Positions 8,889-16,077 of a DNA stretch of 64,000 bases are shown here, in pieces. The DNA lies in the NCBI RefSeq assembly GCF_014529705.1, contig NZ_JAANIH010000039.1, positions 18,208 to 82,207 on the forward strand. The letters are read 5' to 3'. The notes below the pieces were generated by a model that worked only from the letters and a program-made list of their open reading frames with translations, was not told where the DNA came from and did not search any database. The translations under genes were made by a program, and so were the position numbers. Each line of letters begins with the position of its first letter. Position 1 is the stretch's first letter. This DNA is from Bradyrhizobium campsiandrae (GTDB taxonomy: Bacteria > Pseudomonadota > Alphaproteobacteria > Rhizobiales > Xanthobacteraceae).

Positions 8889-9443
8889 ATGCCCCTGACC
8901 CCAGAGGTTCTGACAGCCGACAGCGAGGTCGTCGCCTGGCTCGGCGGTCTCGATGTCTCGTTCGCCGCGGACGACGAACCCTGGTTCACAATCGACGGCC
9001 TCGACAGCCCCCGGCAGGTCGGCAGCGACAGCTCGGGCGGCGCCTTCGTGCTGCTGCCGTCACAGGATGTGCTCTACGTCTCATCGGAAGGCCGGGCCGG
9101 GATCATCGCCGGGAGTTTTGACGCGTTCGTCCAGCTCGTCGTCGCCCGCCCCTATTGGCTCGACATCCTCAAATTCTCCGCCGGCGGCGATCTCGCGGAA
9201 ATGCGGCGCGCGGCAGATGCGCTGGAAGCAACACTCGAGGACGAGGACGACGTCAACGAGGCGAGGGAGGAAATCCGCGCGCGCCTCGATCTGCCGGAGC
9301 CGGACGATCCGGTCGGCGCGCTCTACGACGCCGTCGCGGCGTCGGACGCCATCGTGCGGGCCACCGACGGCAGCCCGTTCACGACCCTGTTCAACCGTTT
9401 CAGCATCGACAACAACCCGACGCTGCGCAACGCGGCGGCGTGA
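8889..9443 (+). CDS. Acidic protein, possible SMI1/KNR4 (SUKH)-like fold
   Basis: A 184-residue acidic cytoplasmic protein without a signal peptide. ATG at 8889 is chosen because AGAAGGAG lies 8 bases upstream. The stretch GSDSSGGAFVLL ... VLYVSSEGRAGIIAGSFDAFV resembles the central signature of SUKH proteins (G-D-x-G-G, then a strand, then E-G-x-x-x-I-A-x-SF-x-x-F). SUKH proteins are often immunity proteins of contact-dependent toxins, but no toxin or secretion gene is next to it. The family assignment is an inference from the pattern; otherwise a protein of unknown function. Confidence 0.72.
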   Translation: MPLTPEVLTADSEVVAWLGGLDVSFAADDEPWFTIDGLDSPRQVGSDSSGGAFVLLPSQDVLYVSSEGRAGIIAGSFDAFVQLVVARPYWLDILKFSAGGDLAEMRRAADALEATLEDEDDVNEAREEIRARLDLPEPDDPVGALYDAVAASDAIVRATDGSPFTTLFNRFSIDNNPTLRNAAA

Positions 9444-9455
9444 GGCGCGAAGGGC

Positions 9456-10712
9456 CTACTTCGCCCACTCGCCCTTGCGGAACACCGGCACCTTGCTGCC
9501 GTCGGCCAGGATGCCGTCGATGTCGGTCTCGGCCGAGCCGATCATCCAGTCGATATGGATCAGGCTCTGGTTGCCGCCTTGCGCTGCAATCTGCTGCGGG
9601 GTGAGCTGCGCGCCGTTGATGAAGCACTTCGAATAGCACTGGCCGAGCGCGATGTGCGAGGCCGCGTTCTCGTCGAACAGCGTGTTGTAGAACAACAGCC
9701 CGCTCTGCGAGATCGGCGAAGAATGCGGCACCAGCGCCACTTCCCCGAGGCGACGTGCGCCCTCGTCGGTGTCCAGCACCTTGCTCAGCACCTCGGCGCC
9801 GCGGGAGGCCTTGGCATCGACGATCTTGCCGTCCTCGAAGCGCACCGCGATATTGTCGATCAGCGTGCCCTGGTACGACAGCGGCTTCGAGCTCACGACG
9901 TGGCCGTAGACCCGCCGGCAATGCGGCGTGGTGAAGACCTCTTCGGTCGGGATGTTGGCGTTGCAGCTGATGCCGTTCTTGGAGAGCGAGGCGCCGCCTT
10001 CCCATTCATGGCCGTCGGCAAGCCCGATGGTGAGGTCGGTGCCGGGACCCGAATATTGCAGCGCGCGGAAGCGCTGGCCGTTGAGCCAGTTGGTGCGCTC
10101 GCGCAGCACCGCATTGTGGCTGGCCCAATTGGCCGTGGCGTCCTCGCGATCGACGCGGGACGCCGCGAAGATCGCATCCGCGAGCTTGCCGACCGCGACC
10201 TCTTCGGGATCATCAGGGAAGACCTGCTTCGCCCAGGACGCGCTCGGATAAGCGATGATGTTCCAGTTGGTGTCGAAATTGACGATTTTCTCCAGCGCGG
10301 GCTGATAGGCCATCGAATTGGCCTTGCTGGCGCGCGCCACTTTCGAAGCATCTTCGCCGGAGAGCAGCATCGGGTTGTCGCCGACGATGGCAAGACGCGC
10401 GGTGTTGTCGGAGAACGCCTTCGCCATGCCCTCATAGAGCCAGCCGGCGGCACGATCGAAGCTGCTGTCGTGGCCATAGCGATAGCGCGCCAGCGTCATC
10501 TCCTCGTCGGAGAGGATGGGCGTCACGATGCCGGCACCGGCCTTGTAGGCGTGCACGGCGATACGCCGCACCAGCGGCAGCGCGATTGCGGGCGCCGTCA
10601 GGAGAAGATCCTGTCCCGGCCGCAAGCCCAGCCCCACCTTCACCGCCACCTCGGCCAGCCGGTCGAGTTTCACGGGATCGATGGGCGTGGAAGTATTGCG
10701 GTGATCGGTCAT
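9456..10712 (-). CDS. M29 family (thermophilic-type) aminopeptidase
   Basis: Dimetallic exo-aminopeptidase of 418 residues, matching AmpS/AmpT/PepS in length. Metal-site motifs are in order: a glutamate in NIPTEEVFTTP, a glutamate in LGEVALVPHSSPI, a histidine in FDENAASHIALG, and H plus D in HIDWMIGS. It probably trims cytoplasmic peptides. It stands alone, convergent with the SUKH-like gene, with only 12 bases between stops. Confidence 0.92.
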   Translation of the reverse strand: MTDHRNTSTPIDPVKLDRLAEVAVKVGLGLRPGQDLLLTAPAIALPLVRRIAVHAYKAGAGIVTPILSDEEMTLARYRYGHDSSFDRAAGWLYEGMAKAFSDNTARLAIVGDNPMLLSGEDASKVARASKANSMAYQPALEKIVNFDTNWNIIAYPSASWAKQVFPDDPEEVAVGKLADAIFAASRVDREDATANWASHNAVLRERTNWLNGQRFRALQYSGPGTDLTIGLADGHEWEGGASLSKNGISCNANIPTEEVFTTPHCRRVYGHVVSSKPLSYQGTLIDNIAVRFEDGKIVDAKASRGAEVLSKVLDTDEGARRLGEVALVPHSSPISQSGLLFYNTLFDENAASHIALGQCYSKCFINGAQLTPQQIAAQGGNQSLIHIDWMIGSAETDIDGILADGSKVPVFRKGEWAK

Positions 10713-11064
10713 GCCGGGTCCTCTGCCGAAAGTCTGTTATTCAACATAAGTGTAACATCATGAGACACAAGTATGCGAGCGTCTTGCAGGACCTGAAAGA
10801 TACGGAGTTTCACGCATCTTGGTTTTCAACGCGTTGCCGATTCAGCGCCCGACCGGCCAGTGACGGCGCATGGTGCAGGTCATTTTTCGGTGAAGTGAGG
10901 ACATCGAACCCGGCACGACGAATTCTGGCCGCCGCATATGGCCGGAATGCAGCATCGGCATCCCATCACATCATCCTGTCAAAACTTTAATTCAGCGCAC
11001 CTCGGCAGTTGCACTATCACTTTGCATGCGGCGCGCAGGGCCGCCGCATGACGAGGAGACCACA
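10713..11064. other. Intergenic region without recognised gene
   Basis: About 350 bases between the aminopeptidase start (reading left) and the BA14K gene (reading right). It should hold both promoters. I see no convincing reading frame, repeat or known operator in it. Confidence 0.5.
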
Positions 11065-11472
11065 ATGTTGAAATCGTTTCGCCTGGTCGCGGGAGCTTGT
11101 CTGCTGGCGAGCCTGTCGGCTGCGACATTGACCGCGGCATCGGCGGCGCCGCTCGGCCAGCCGCTCGCCATGGCGCAGGCGACGCCCGGTCAGGTCGAGC
11201 AGGTGCGCTGGTACGGACGTCGGGGCTGGGGCTGGGGTGGCGGCGCGTTCGTCGGCGGGCTCGCGGCCGGCGCGATCATCGGCGGCGCGGTTGCTGCGCC
11301 TTATTACTACGGTTCGCCTTACTATGACGGGCCGGCCTATCCACCGCCGCAAGCGGCCTACGGACCGCCGCCAGAAGGCGACATCCAGTACTGCATGCAG
11401 CGCTACAAATCCTACAATCCGAATACGGGCCTGTATCTCGGCAATGACGGCCGGCGCCATCCCTGCCCCTAA
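11065..11472 (+). CDS. BA14K-like secreted protein
   Basis: A 135-residue exported protein. The signal peptide ends near ASAAP at about residue 29. A Gly-rich hydrophobic segment (GGAFVGGLAAGAIIGGAVA) is followed by a Tyr/Pro-rich linker and the BA14K end YCMQRYKSYNPNTGLYLGNDGRRHPCP, with two cysteines. GAGGAG lies upstream of ATG 11065, favouring it over the in-frame ATG at 11026. The BA14K family was first described as a Brucella antigen and is common in rhizobial envelopes; the molecular function is unclear. Confidence 0.9.
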   Translation: MLKSFRLVAGACLLASLSAATLTAASAAPLGQPLAMAQATPGQVEQVRWYGRRGWGWGGGAFVGGLAAGAIIGGAVAAPYYYGSPYYDGPAYPPPQAAYGPPPEGDIQYCMQRYKSYNPNTGLYLGNDGRRHPCP

Positions 11473-11532
11473 CGCGATGGCCGCGGCGAGAGCGGCCGGC
11501 CTGGGCACTTGATCACGTTCTGCCGAAGCTTC

Positions 11533-11566
11533 ATCCACCCTGTTCCCTCGCCGGGACAGGGTGGAT
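11533..11566 (+). terminator. Terminator hairpin after BA14K gene
   Basis: ATCCACCCTGTTCCC pairs with GGGACAGGGTGGAT across a short loop, with one mismatch, followed by TTT. It lies about 60 bases after the BA14K stop and before the convergent GFA gene. Confidence 0.65.
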
Positions 11567-11591
11567 TTGCGTCAACGCGTCGGCGTAGCCC

Positions 11592-12014
11592 CTATTCCCG
11601 CAGCATTTCGCCGCTGCCGCCGAACTCGGCGGGAAAATCCTTCAGCTTGGGCAGACCGTCGCGCATCGGCAGGACCGTCTCCGCGTAGTTGATGTGGACG
11701 CCAGGCGTGAATTTGAGCGTCGGAATCGTGGCGCTGAAGACATCCATCATCCCGAGCTCCGGATGACTGGACATGAGATGGCCGCCACATTTCCTGCAGA
11801 ATTGTCGCTGGGTGCCCGGCGTCTTGGCGTAGGTCGCGATATGCTCGGCGCCCGCGGTCACACGCACGGCCTCGGGCTTCCACAGGCTGAACGCATTGAC
11901 CGGACCGCCGGACCACGAGCGGCAGGACCGGCAGTGGCAATATCCCATCGCCTCCGGTTCCCCCGTGACCTCGATTGCGACCGCGCCGCAGAAACAATTC
12001 CCGACATGTGTCAT
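11592..12014 (-). CDS. GFA (CENP-V) family zinc protein
   Basis: A member of the glutathione-dependent formaldehyde-activating/CENP-V fold family, 140 residues. Zinc-binding cysteines appear as CFCGA, YCHCRSCR and CRKCGGHL in the standard order, and the typical middle motif PVNAFSLW is present. ATG at 12014 (MTHVGN) is preferred because CGGAG sits 6 bases before it; ATGs at 12020 and 12050 are in frame. Most members have no proven substrate, so formaldehyde chemistry should not be assumed. Confidence 0.88.
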   Translation of the reverse strand: MTHVGNCFCGAVAIEVTGEPEAMGYCHCRSCRSWSGGPVNAFSLWKPEAVRVTAGAEHIATYAKTPGTQRQFCRKCGGHLMSSHPELGMMDVFSATIPTLKFTPGVHINYAETVLPMRDGLPKLKDFPAEFGGSGEMLRE

Positions 12015-12110
12015 CGTCATCTCCGTTTGTGAGTCTTTGTGAGTTGGCATTTCCCCCGTGCCTCGGTGCCGCATCCTCCTTTCGATGGACGCGGCGGAGG
12101 CACGCGAAGG

Positions 12111-12899
12111 TTACACCGATCTCCGCCAGGGAATAAGCATCGACACACGTTGTTTGTACTGCCGATATTCGTCGCCGAAGAGATCGACGAGATCATGCTC
12201 CTCCAGCGCGATGCCGACGAAGATGTAGGCCGTGGTCACGGCCGCGAACAGCAGATGGCCTGCGGTCATGGTCGGTGCCGCCCAGAAGGCGATGATGAAG
12301 CCGAGATAGATCGGATGGCGGACGAATTTGTAGAGCAGCGGGGTCCTGAATCGCGGCGGCGCGGCCTGCTTGCCGACGAGATGATTGGTCACCTGATGCA
12401 ATCCGAACAACTCGAAATGATTGATGATGAAGGTCGAGGTGAACACCAGCACCCAGCCCGCGAGCGACAACGTGATCAACGTCACGGCAAGATCCGGGTT
12501 GGCAACGTTCCATATGACCGTGGGCAATGGACGCCACTGCCAGAACAGGAGGAGCAATGACAGGCTCGCGAACAGCACATAGGTCGAACGCTCGACCGGC
12601 TTGGGGATCAATTGCGTCCACCACGCCTTGAACCCCCGGCGCGCCATCACGCTGTGTTGAACGGCGAACAGCGTCATCAGCAGGAGATTGATGATCACGG
12701 CCTCAGTGGCCGGCGTGTTGGCCCCGGTGTCGATGGTCTTCGGCACCACGAGCCCCATCACGAATCCGATGGCGTAGACGATTGTAACGAAAAACACGAG
12801 ATACGCAGCAATTCCGTAAAGAAAGGCGATGAGCTTGAACAGGCGCGAGCCCGCAGCCTCGGGATTGATCGAATGAATCTGATGATCGAGTTGGGTCAT
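12111..12899 (-). CDS. mddA: MddA-like methanethiol S-methyltransferase (isoprenylcysteine methyltransferase fold)
   Basis: Integral membrane methyltransferase of 262 residues with about five to six hydrophobic segments. The ICMT/NnrU-type catalytic region is clear: RHPIYLGFIIAFWAAP near residue 200 and EEHDLVDLFGDEYRQYKQRV near the C-terminus. Length and motifs fit MddA, which makes dimethylsulfide from methanethiol and is known from Bradyrhizobium; a plain NnrU-like membrane methyltransferase is the alternative. ATG 12899 has GGAG 6 bases upstream; ATG 12911 does not. It is divergent from a CadC-like regulator. Confidence 0.78.
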   Translation of the reverse strand: MTQLDHQIHSINPEAAGSRLFKLIAFLYGIAAYLVFFVTIVYAIGFVMGLVVPKTIDTGANTPATEAVIINLLLMTLFAVQHSVMARRGFKAWWTQLIPKPVERSTYVLFASLSLLLLFWQWRPLPTVIWNVANPDLAVTLITLSLAGWVLVFTSTFIINHFELFGLHQVTNHLVGKQAAPPRFRTPLLYKFVRHPIYLGFIIAFWAAPTMTAGHLLFAAVTTAYIFVGIALEEHDLVDLFGDEYRQYKQRVSMLIPWRRSV

Positions 12900-12982
12900 G
12901 GAAAGCTCCATTGTGCCGAAGCATCGGCACTGTCTGTCGCTGCACCATGCCGAACCGAAGGACGGAAGACTTTCGCAGACGA

Positions 12983-13025
12983 TTGATTTTCGCCTGAGAC
13001 GACTTTGATTTTCGCTTGAGACGAC
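12983..13025 (+). promoter_or_regulatory. Tandem direct repeat, candidate operator of the CadC-like regulator
   Basis: Two copies of a 21-base unit (12983-13003 and 13005-13025) begin TTGATTTTCGC and end GAGACGAC, differ at one base, and start 22 bases apart, that is two helical turns. Winged-helix proteins of the OmpR/PhoB/CadC type bind such tandem repeats. The second copy ends 6 bases before the regulator start codon. Confidence 0.6.
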
Positions 13026-13031
13026 GGAAAC

Positions 13032-13829
13032 GTGCGATTTATCTTCGAAAACAACGTGCTCGACGGGAACCTGCGCGAATTGACCTGCGCCGGGACGAGC
13101 GTGCCGCTGCAGCCGCAGGTGTTCGATCTGCTGCTCTACCTCGTCGCGGAGCGCGCCCGCGTCGTCAGCAAGAGCGATTTGATCAGCCGGATCTGGAGCG
13201 ACCGCATCATCTCGGATTCAGCGCTGAACAGCCGGATCAATGCCGCACGCAAGGCGCTCGGCGACGACGGCGCGACGCAGAAGCTGATCAAGACGATCCC
13301 GCGCAAGGGCTTTCGCTTCGTCGGCGAGGTCCGGGAAGAAGCGGCAGCAAAGCCGGCGTCGACCGAAGCCGCGCCGGGGTCGGCGCGCGGCGCAACCAAC
13401 CGGCCGGGCATTGCGGTGCTCGCCTTCGACAACATGAGCGGCGACCCGACCCAGGACTATTTCGGCGACGGAATCAGCGAGGACATCCTCACCGCCCTGT
13501 CGAAGCAGCGCTGGTTCGTCGTGATCGCCCGCAACTCGTCCTTCACCTACAAGGGACGCGCCGTCCACATCAAGCAGATCGCCGAGGAGCTCGGCGTCCG
13601 CTACATCGTCGAGGGCAGCGTCCGCAAGGTGGATAACCGCGTGCGCATCACCGCGCAGCTCAACGACGCCACCACCGGCGGCCATCTCTGGGCGGAGCGC
13701 TACGACCGCGAGCTCAACGACGTCTTCGCCGTGCAGGACGAGATCACCGAGCGGATCGTCGCGGCGATCGAACCGCAAATCCATGCAGCGGAAAATTTCC
13801 GCTGGACAGACGCGGACGTGCGGGATTGA
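13032..13829 (+). CDS. CadC-like winged-helix regulator with TolB-like domain, shortened
   Basis: A 265-residue protein starting at GTG 13032. Residues 1-98 form an OmpR/PhoB-type winged helix (LQPQVFDLLLYLVAERARVVSKSDL ... INAARKALGD ... IKTIPRKGFRFVGEV). Residues 125-250 match the domain seen in adenylate-cyclase-related regulators (IAVLAFDNMSGDPTQDYFGDGISEDILTAL ... YIVEGSVRKVDNRVRITAQL ... HLWAERYDRELNDVFAVQDEI). Relatives carry several hundred residues of TPR after this point; here translation stops 12 residues past PQIHAAE. It may be a functional short form or a decayed gene. Confidence 0.85.
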   Translation: MRFIFENNVLDGNLRELTCAGTSVPLQPQVFDLLLYLVAERARVVSKSDLISRIWSDRIISDSALNSRINAARKALGDDGATQKLIKTIPRKGFRFVGEVREEAAAKPASTEAAPGSARGATNRPGIAVLAFDNMSGDPTQDYFGDGISEDILTALSKQRWFVVIARNSSFTYKGRAVHIKQIAEELGVRYIVEGSVRKVDNRVRITAQLNDATTGGHLWAERYDRELNDVFAVQDEITERIVAAIEPQIHAAENFRWTDADVRD

Positions 13830-13835
13830 CCGCCG

Positions 13836-14674
13836 TCACGCACCCGACGCAAACGCGTCGAGCAGCGCGTTGAAGGCCTCCGGCCTCTCCCATTGCGTGG
13901 AGTGGCCGGCGCCCTCCACAACCTGAACCGCACCGCGCCACAAGGTCGGCGCGGCCAGGCGCTGGAGATAGCCGAGATCGACGATCTGCTCTTCCGCGCC
14001 CTGCACGATCGCGATCGGAATCTTCAGATTGCGCACGATCTCGGTTTCGTCGGCAAGGCCGCCGCTTTGCGCGACGGCGCCGAGGCATGCGCGCGCATTG
14101 CCGTCGGTCCTGCGGAAATCCTCCAGCACGAAAGCGGGGATCGGCGCGTAGCCGGGCGCAAAAGCCGTGTGCATCCATTCCTCGATCTGCGCCTCGGTCG
14201 GCGCGGCCGTGAAGGCTGTGGGCGACAGGTTCTTGAAGCCGGCAAAGCCCGCAGGCCCGCTGCCGATCGGCGGCGTCCCGAAGATCATCAGCCCGCCGCC
14301 ATCGGCAGCGACGCCGCTGCATTCAGCACCGCATGGCCGCCGAGGCTCCAGCCGACCACGATGGCGCTCGCAAGATCGAGCGCGCGGGCAGCGGCCGCGA
14401 TCGCCGCGGCATACCCATGGCCGGAATAATCGGTCTCCGGATGGGGCGCCGGCGACGAGGCGCCATGGCCGGGCAGGTCGATCGCGATCACGCGGTATTT
14501 GGCGCCAAGCGGCCCCTGCAACTGCTTCTGCCAGATTCGCGACGAGGAGGAATTGCCGTGGACCAGCAGGATCGGACGACCCGTGCCGGCGCTCTCATAG
14601 CCCGCGAGAGTCTGCGCGCCCAGTTGCAGCTGAAGGGGACGAAGCGCCGGACCGGGAAAGACCTGATCACTCAT
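13836..14674 (-). pseudogene. Alpha/beta hydrolase split by a frameshift
   Basis: Two adjoining frames together make one alpha/beta hydrolase. The first (14674 to 14288, 128 residues) has the oxyanion region LLVHGNSSSSRIW and the nucleophile elbow GWSLGG, and stops at LPMAAG. The second (14288 to 13836, 150 residues) resumes with MIFGTPPIGSG and carries the acid region IVQGAEEQIVD and the catalytic histidine in EGAGHSTQW. The junction reads TGATG, so the second start overlaps the first stop by one base. A single-base loss in GGCGGCGGGC explains it; coupled translation of two halves is possible but less likely. Confidence 0.75.
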
Positions 14675-14753
14675 GCTGACTTGCTCTGGTTCTCGTTCAT
14701 GATCGCGAACCAGTCTGGCACGCCGCGCAGGACGGCGCTACGGCCAAGCCGAG

Positions 14754-15230
14754 TTATGATCGCTTGCGGCGCAGATGGACGATGACATCGAGCCGCGCGA
14801 TCTCGTGGCCGGGCAGTGCGTCCGGCACCTTGCTGAAGGGGAGGCCGCCGGCGAGGTCGACCAGCACATCCTCGTCCTCCAGATAGAAGTGCGGATGGAC
14901 CGACGTGTCGGTATCGAAGAACGATTTGATGCCGTCAGCCGCGATCCGGCGCAGCAGGCCGGCTTCGGTGAACTGGTTCAGCGTGTTGTAGACGGTGGCG
15001 AGCGACAGTCGCAGATTGGCGGCCAGGGCCTCCTCGTACAGGCTCTCGGCGGTGACATGACGATGAGGGCCCAGCAGCAGCATTTTGCCGAGTGCCAGGC
15101 GGTGCCGCGTAGGCCGCAGGCCGGCATCGCCAAGCAACCGGGCGCAACGGGCCCCCGCTTCGTCCGCGGCTGTCGCAGCGAAATCGTCCAAATCCGCTTC
15201 GGGAAGGCTCGCGAGGATGTCCAATGCCAA
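14754..15230 (-). CDS. Irr-like Fur-family transcriptional regulator
   Basis: A 158-residue Fur-fold protein. The winged helix (LRPTRHRLALGKMLL ... VTAESLYEEALAANLRLSLATVYNTLNQF) and the rhizobial Irr end (GHEIARLDVIVHLRRKRS) are recognisable. Irr is the haem- and iron-responsive regulator of rhizobia. This copy lacks the N-terminal GCPWHD haem regulatory motif of classical B. japonicum Irr, and the HHH region reads VHPHFYLED, so it looks like a second, differently tuned Irr. A FixK-type box lies in the upstream intergenic region. Confidence 0.85.
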   Translation of the reverse strand: MALDILASLPEADLDDFAATAADEAGARCARLLGDAGLRPTRHRLALGKMLLLGPHRHVTAESLYEEALAANLRLSLATVYNTLNQFTEAGLLRRIAADGIKSFFDTDTSVHPHFYLEDEDVLVDLAGGLPFSKVPDALPGHEIARLDVIVHLRRKRS

Positions 15231-15292
15231 TCGTCTCCGCGCGCCTGTCGCTGCGCGTCCAGCAATCGGATCGCAAATGCATCGAACCCGCT

Positions 15293-15306
15293 TTGATCCG
15301 GATCAA
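15293..15306. promoter_or_regulatory. FixK/FNR-type box between irr-like gene and 103-aa gene
   Basis: TTGAT-CCGG-ATCAA is a perfect match to the FNR/FixK consensus TTGAT-N4-ATCAA. It is 63 bases from the irr-like ATG (15230, minus) and 82 bases from the small gene ATG (15388, plus), so it could serve either or both. Confidence 0.75.
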
Positions 15307-15387
15307 ATTTTCCGGCGCCCGCCTCTGACCTATCGCAAGGCGCAGCCGCTCGGTTCTGCCAAAATGTTGGCATACGACGAGGCCAGC

Positions 15388-15699
15388 ATGTCAAAACCCA
15401 TTCCCGACAGGGCGGAAATCGCGCTCGAATACCCTGACAAGTTCTACGCCGGCACCTTCGAGCATTCATCGCGGTTCGAGGCGCGGCTCGACGGCAGCGG
15501 CGTGGCGCTCATCCTCGAGCACCCCGGAGCCGAGGACGTGCGCAAGTCCGTGCATCTGCACCTCAATTTCGGGTTGCTCGCCGGCATTCTGCGCGAGCTC
15601 GCGGCGAGCGTTGCCGCGATCCCGAAGGACGACATCGCGCATCGCAAGCTGCTCGCCGACGCGGTCGACGAACTGCGACAGGCGCTGAAAGCCCCCTAG
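15388..15699 (+). CDS. Small protein of unknown function
   Basis: A 103-residue soluble protein with no signal peptide and no recognised domain: an N-terminal beta-rich half (FEARLDGSGVALILEHPG) and a C-terminal helical half (LLAGILRELAASVAAIP ... LLADAVDELRQALKAP). ATG 15388 follows CGAGG by 7 bases; an in-frame ATG at 15364 is possible. It is divergent from the Irr-like regulator and shares the intergenic FixK-type box, suggesting induction when oxygen is low. Confidence 0.72.
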   Translation: MSKPIPDRAEIALEYPDKFYAGTFEHSSRFEARLDGSGVALILEHPGAEDVRKSVHLHLNFGLLAGILRELAASVAAIPKDDIAHRKLLADAVDELRQALKAP

Positions 15700-16077
15700 A
15701 GACGATCTGGCTTTGGTGTGGATTGGATTTTCCCCTCGCCGGAACCGACCAGTCGGTCTTTCAGAATCTCGAAACGACGCCTTGGCGCATTTGGCCGCAG
15801 GCGCGACTTTGGGCAGTTTCGAGCCCGGTCTCCTGCGCCTCGTCGAGCAGACCTGCGAACGGCCGCGAGCGCCCGTCGGTGACAGCACAATGATCAAGGA
15901 AAAACAGGACGGGCTGTACATTTTTTGTGCGGATACTGTCGAGACTTTCATCTTGCGGCGCGGAACGGGACCTGTGAGCCTCACCTCCGGATGGGGACTG
16001 GGATGGGCCGGCCGTCGTTTCGCGCGCGGGGACGCGACGAAACGTTTGCGGCCGGTCGCGCTTGAGAAAGATACGAC
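15700..16077. other. Intergenic region upstream of the peptide transporter operon
   Basis: 378 bases between the small gene and dppA. An open frame can be read across it but its Arg/Cys-rich translation and its overrun into dppA in another frame argue against a gene. It presumably holds the dppA promoter; I see no clear operator. Confidence 0.5.
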
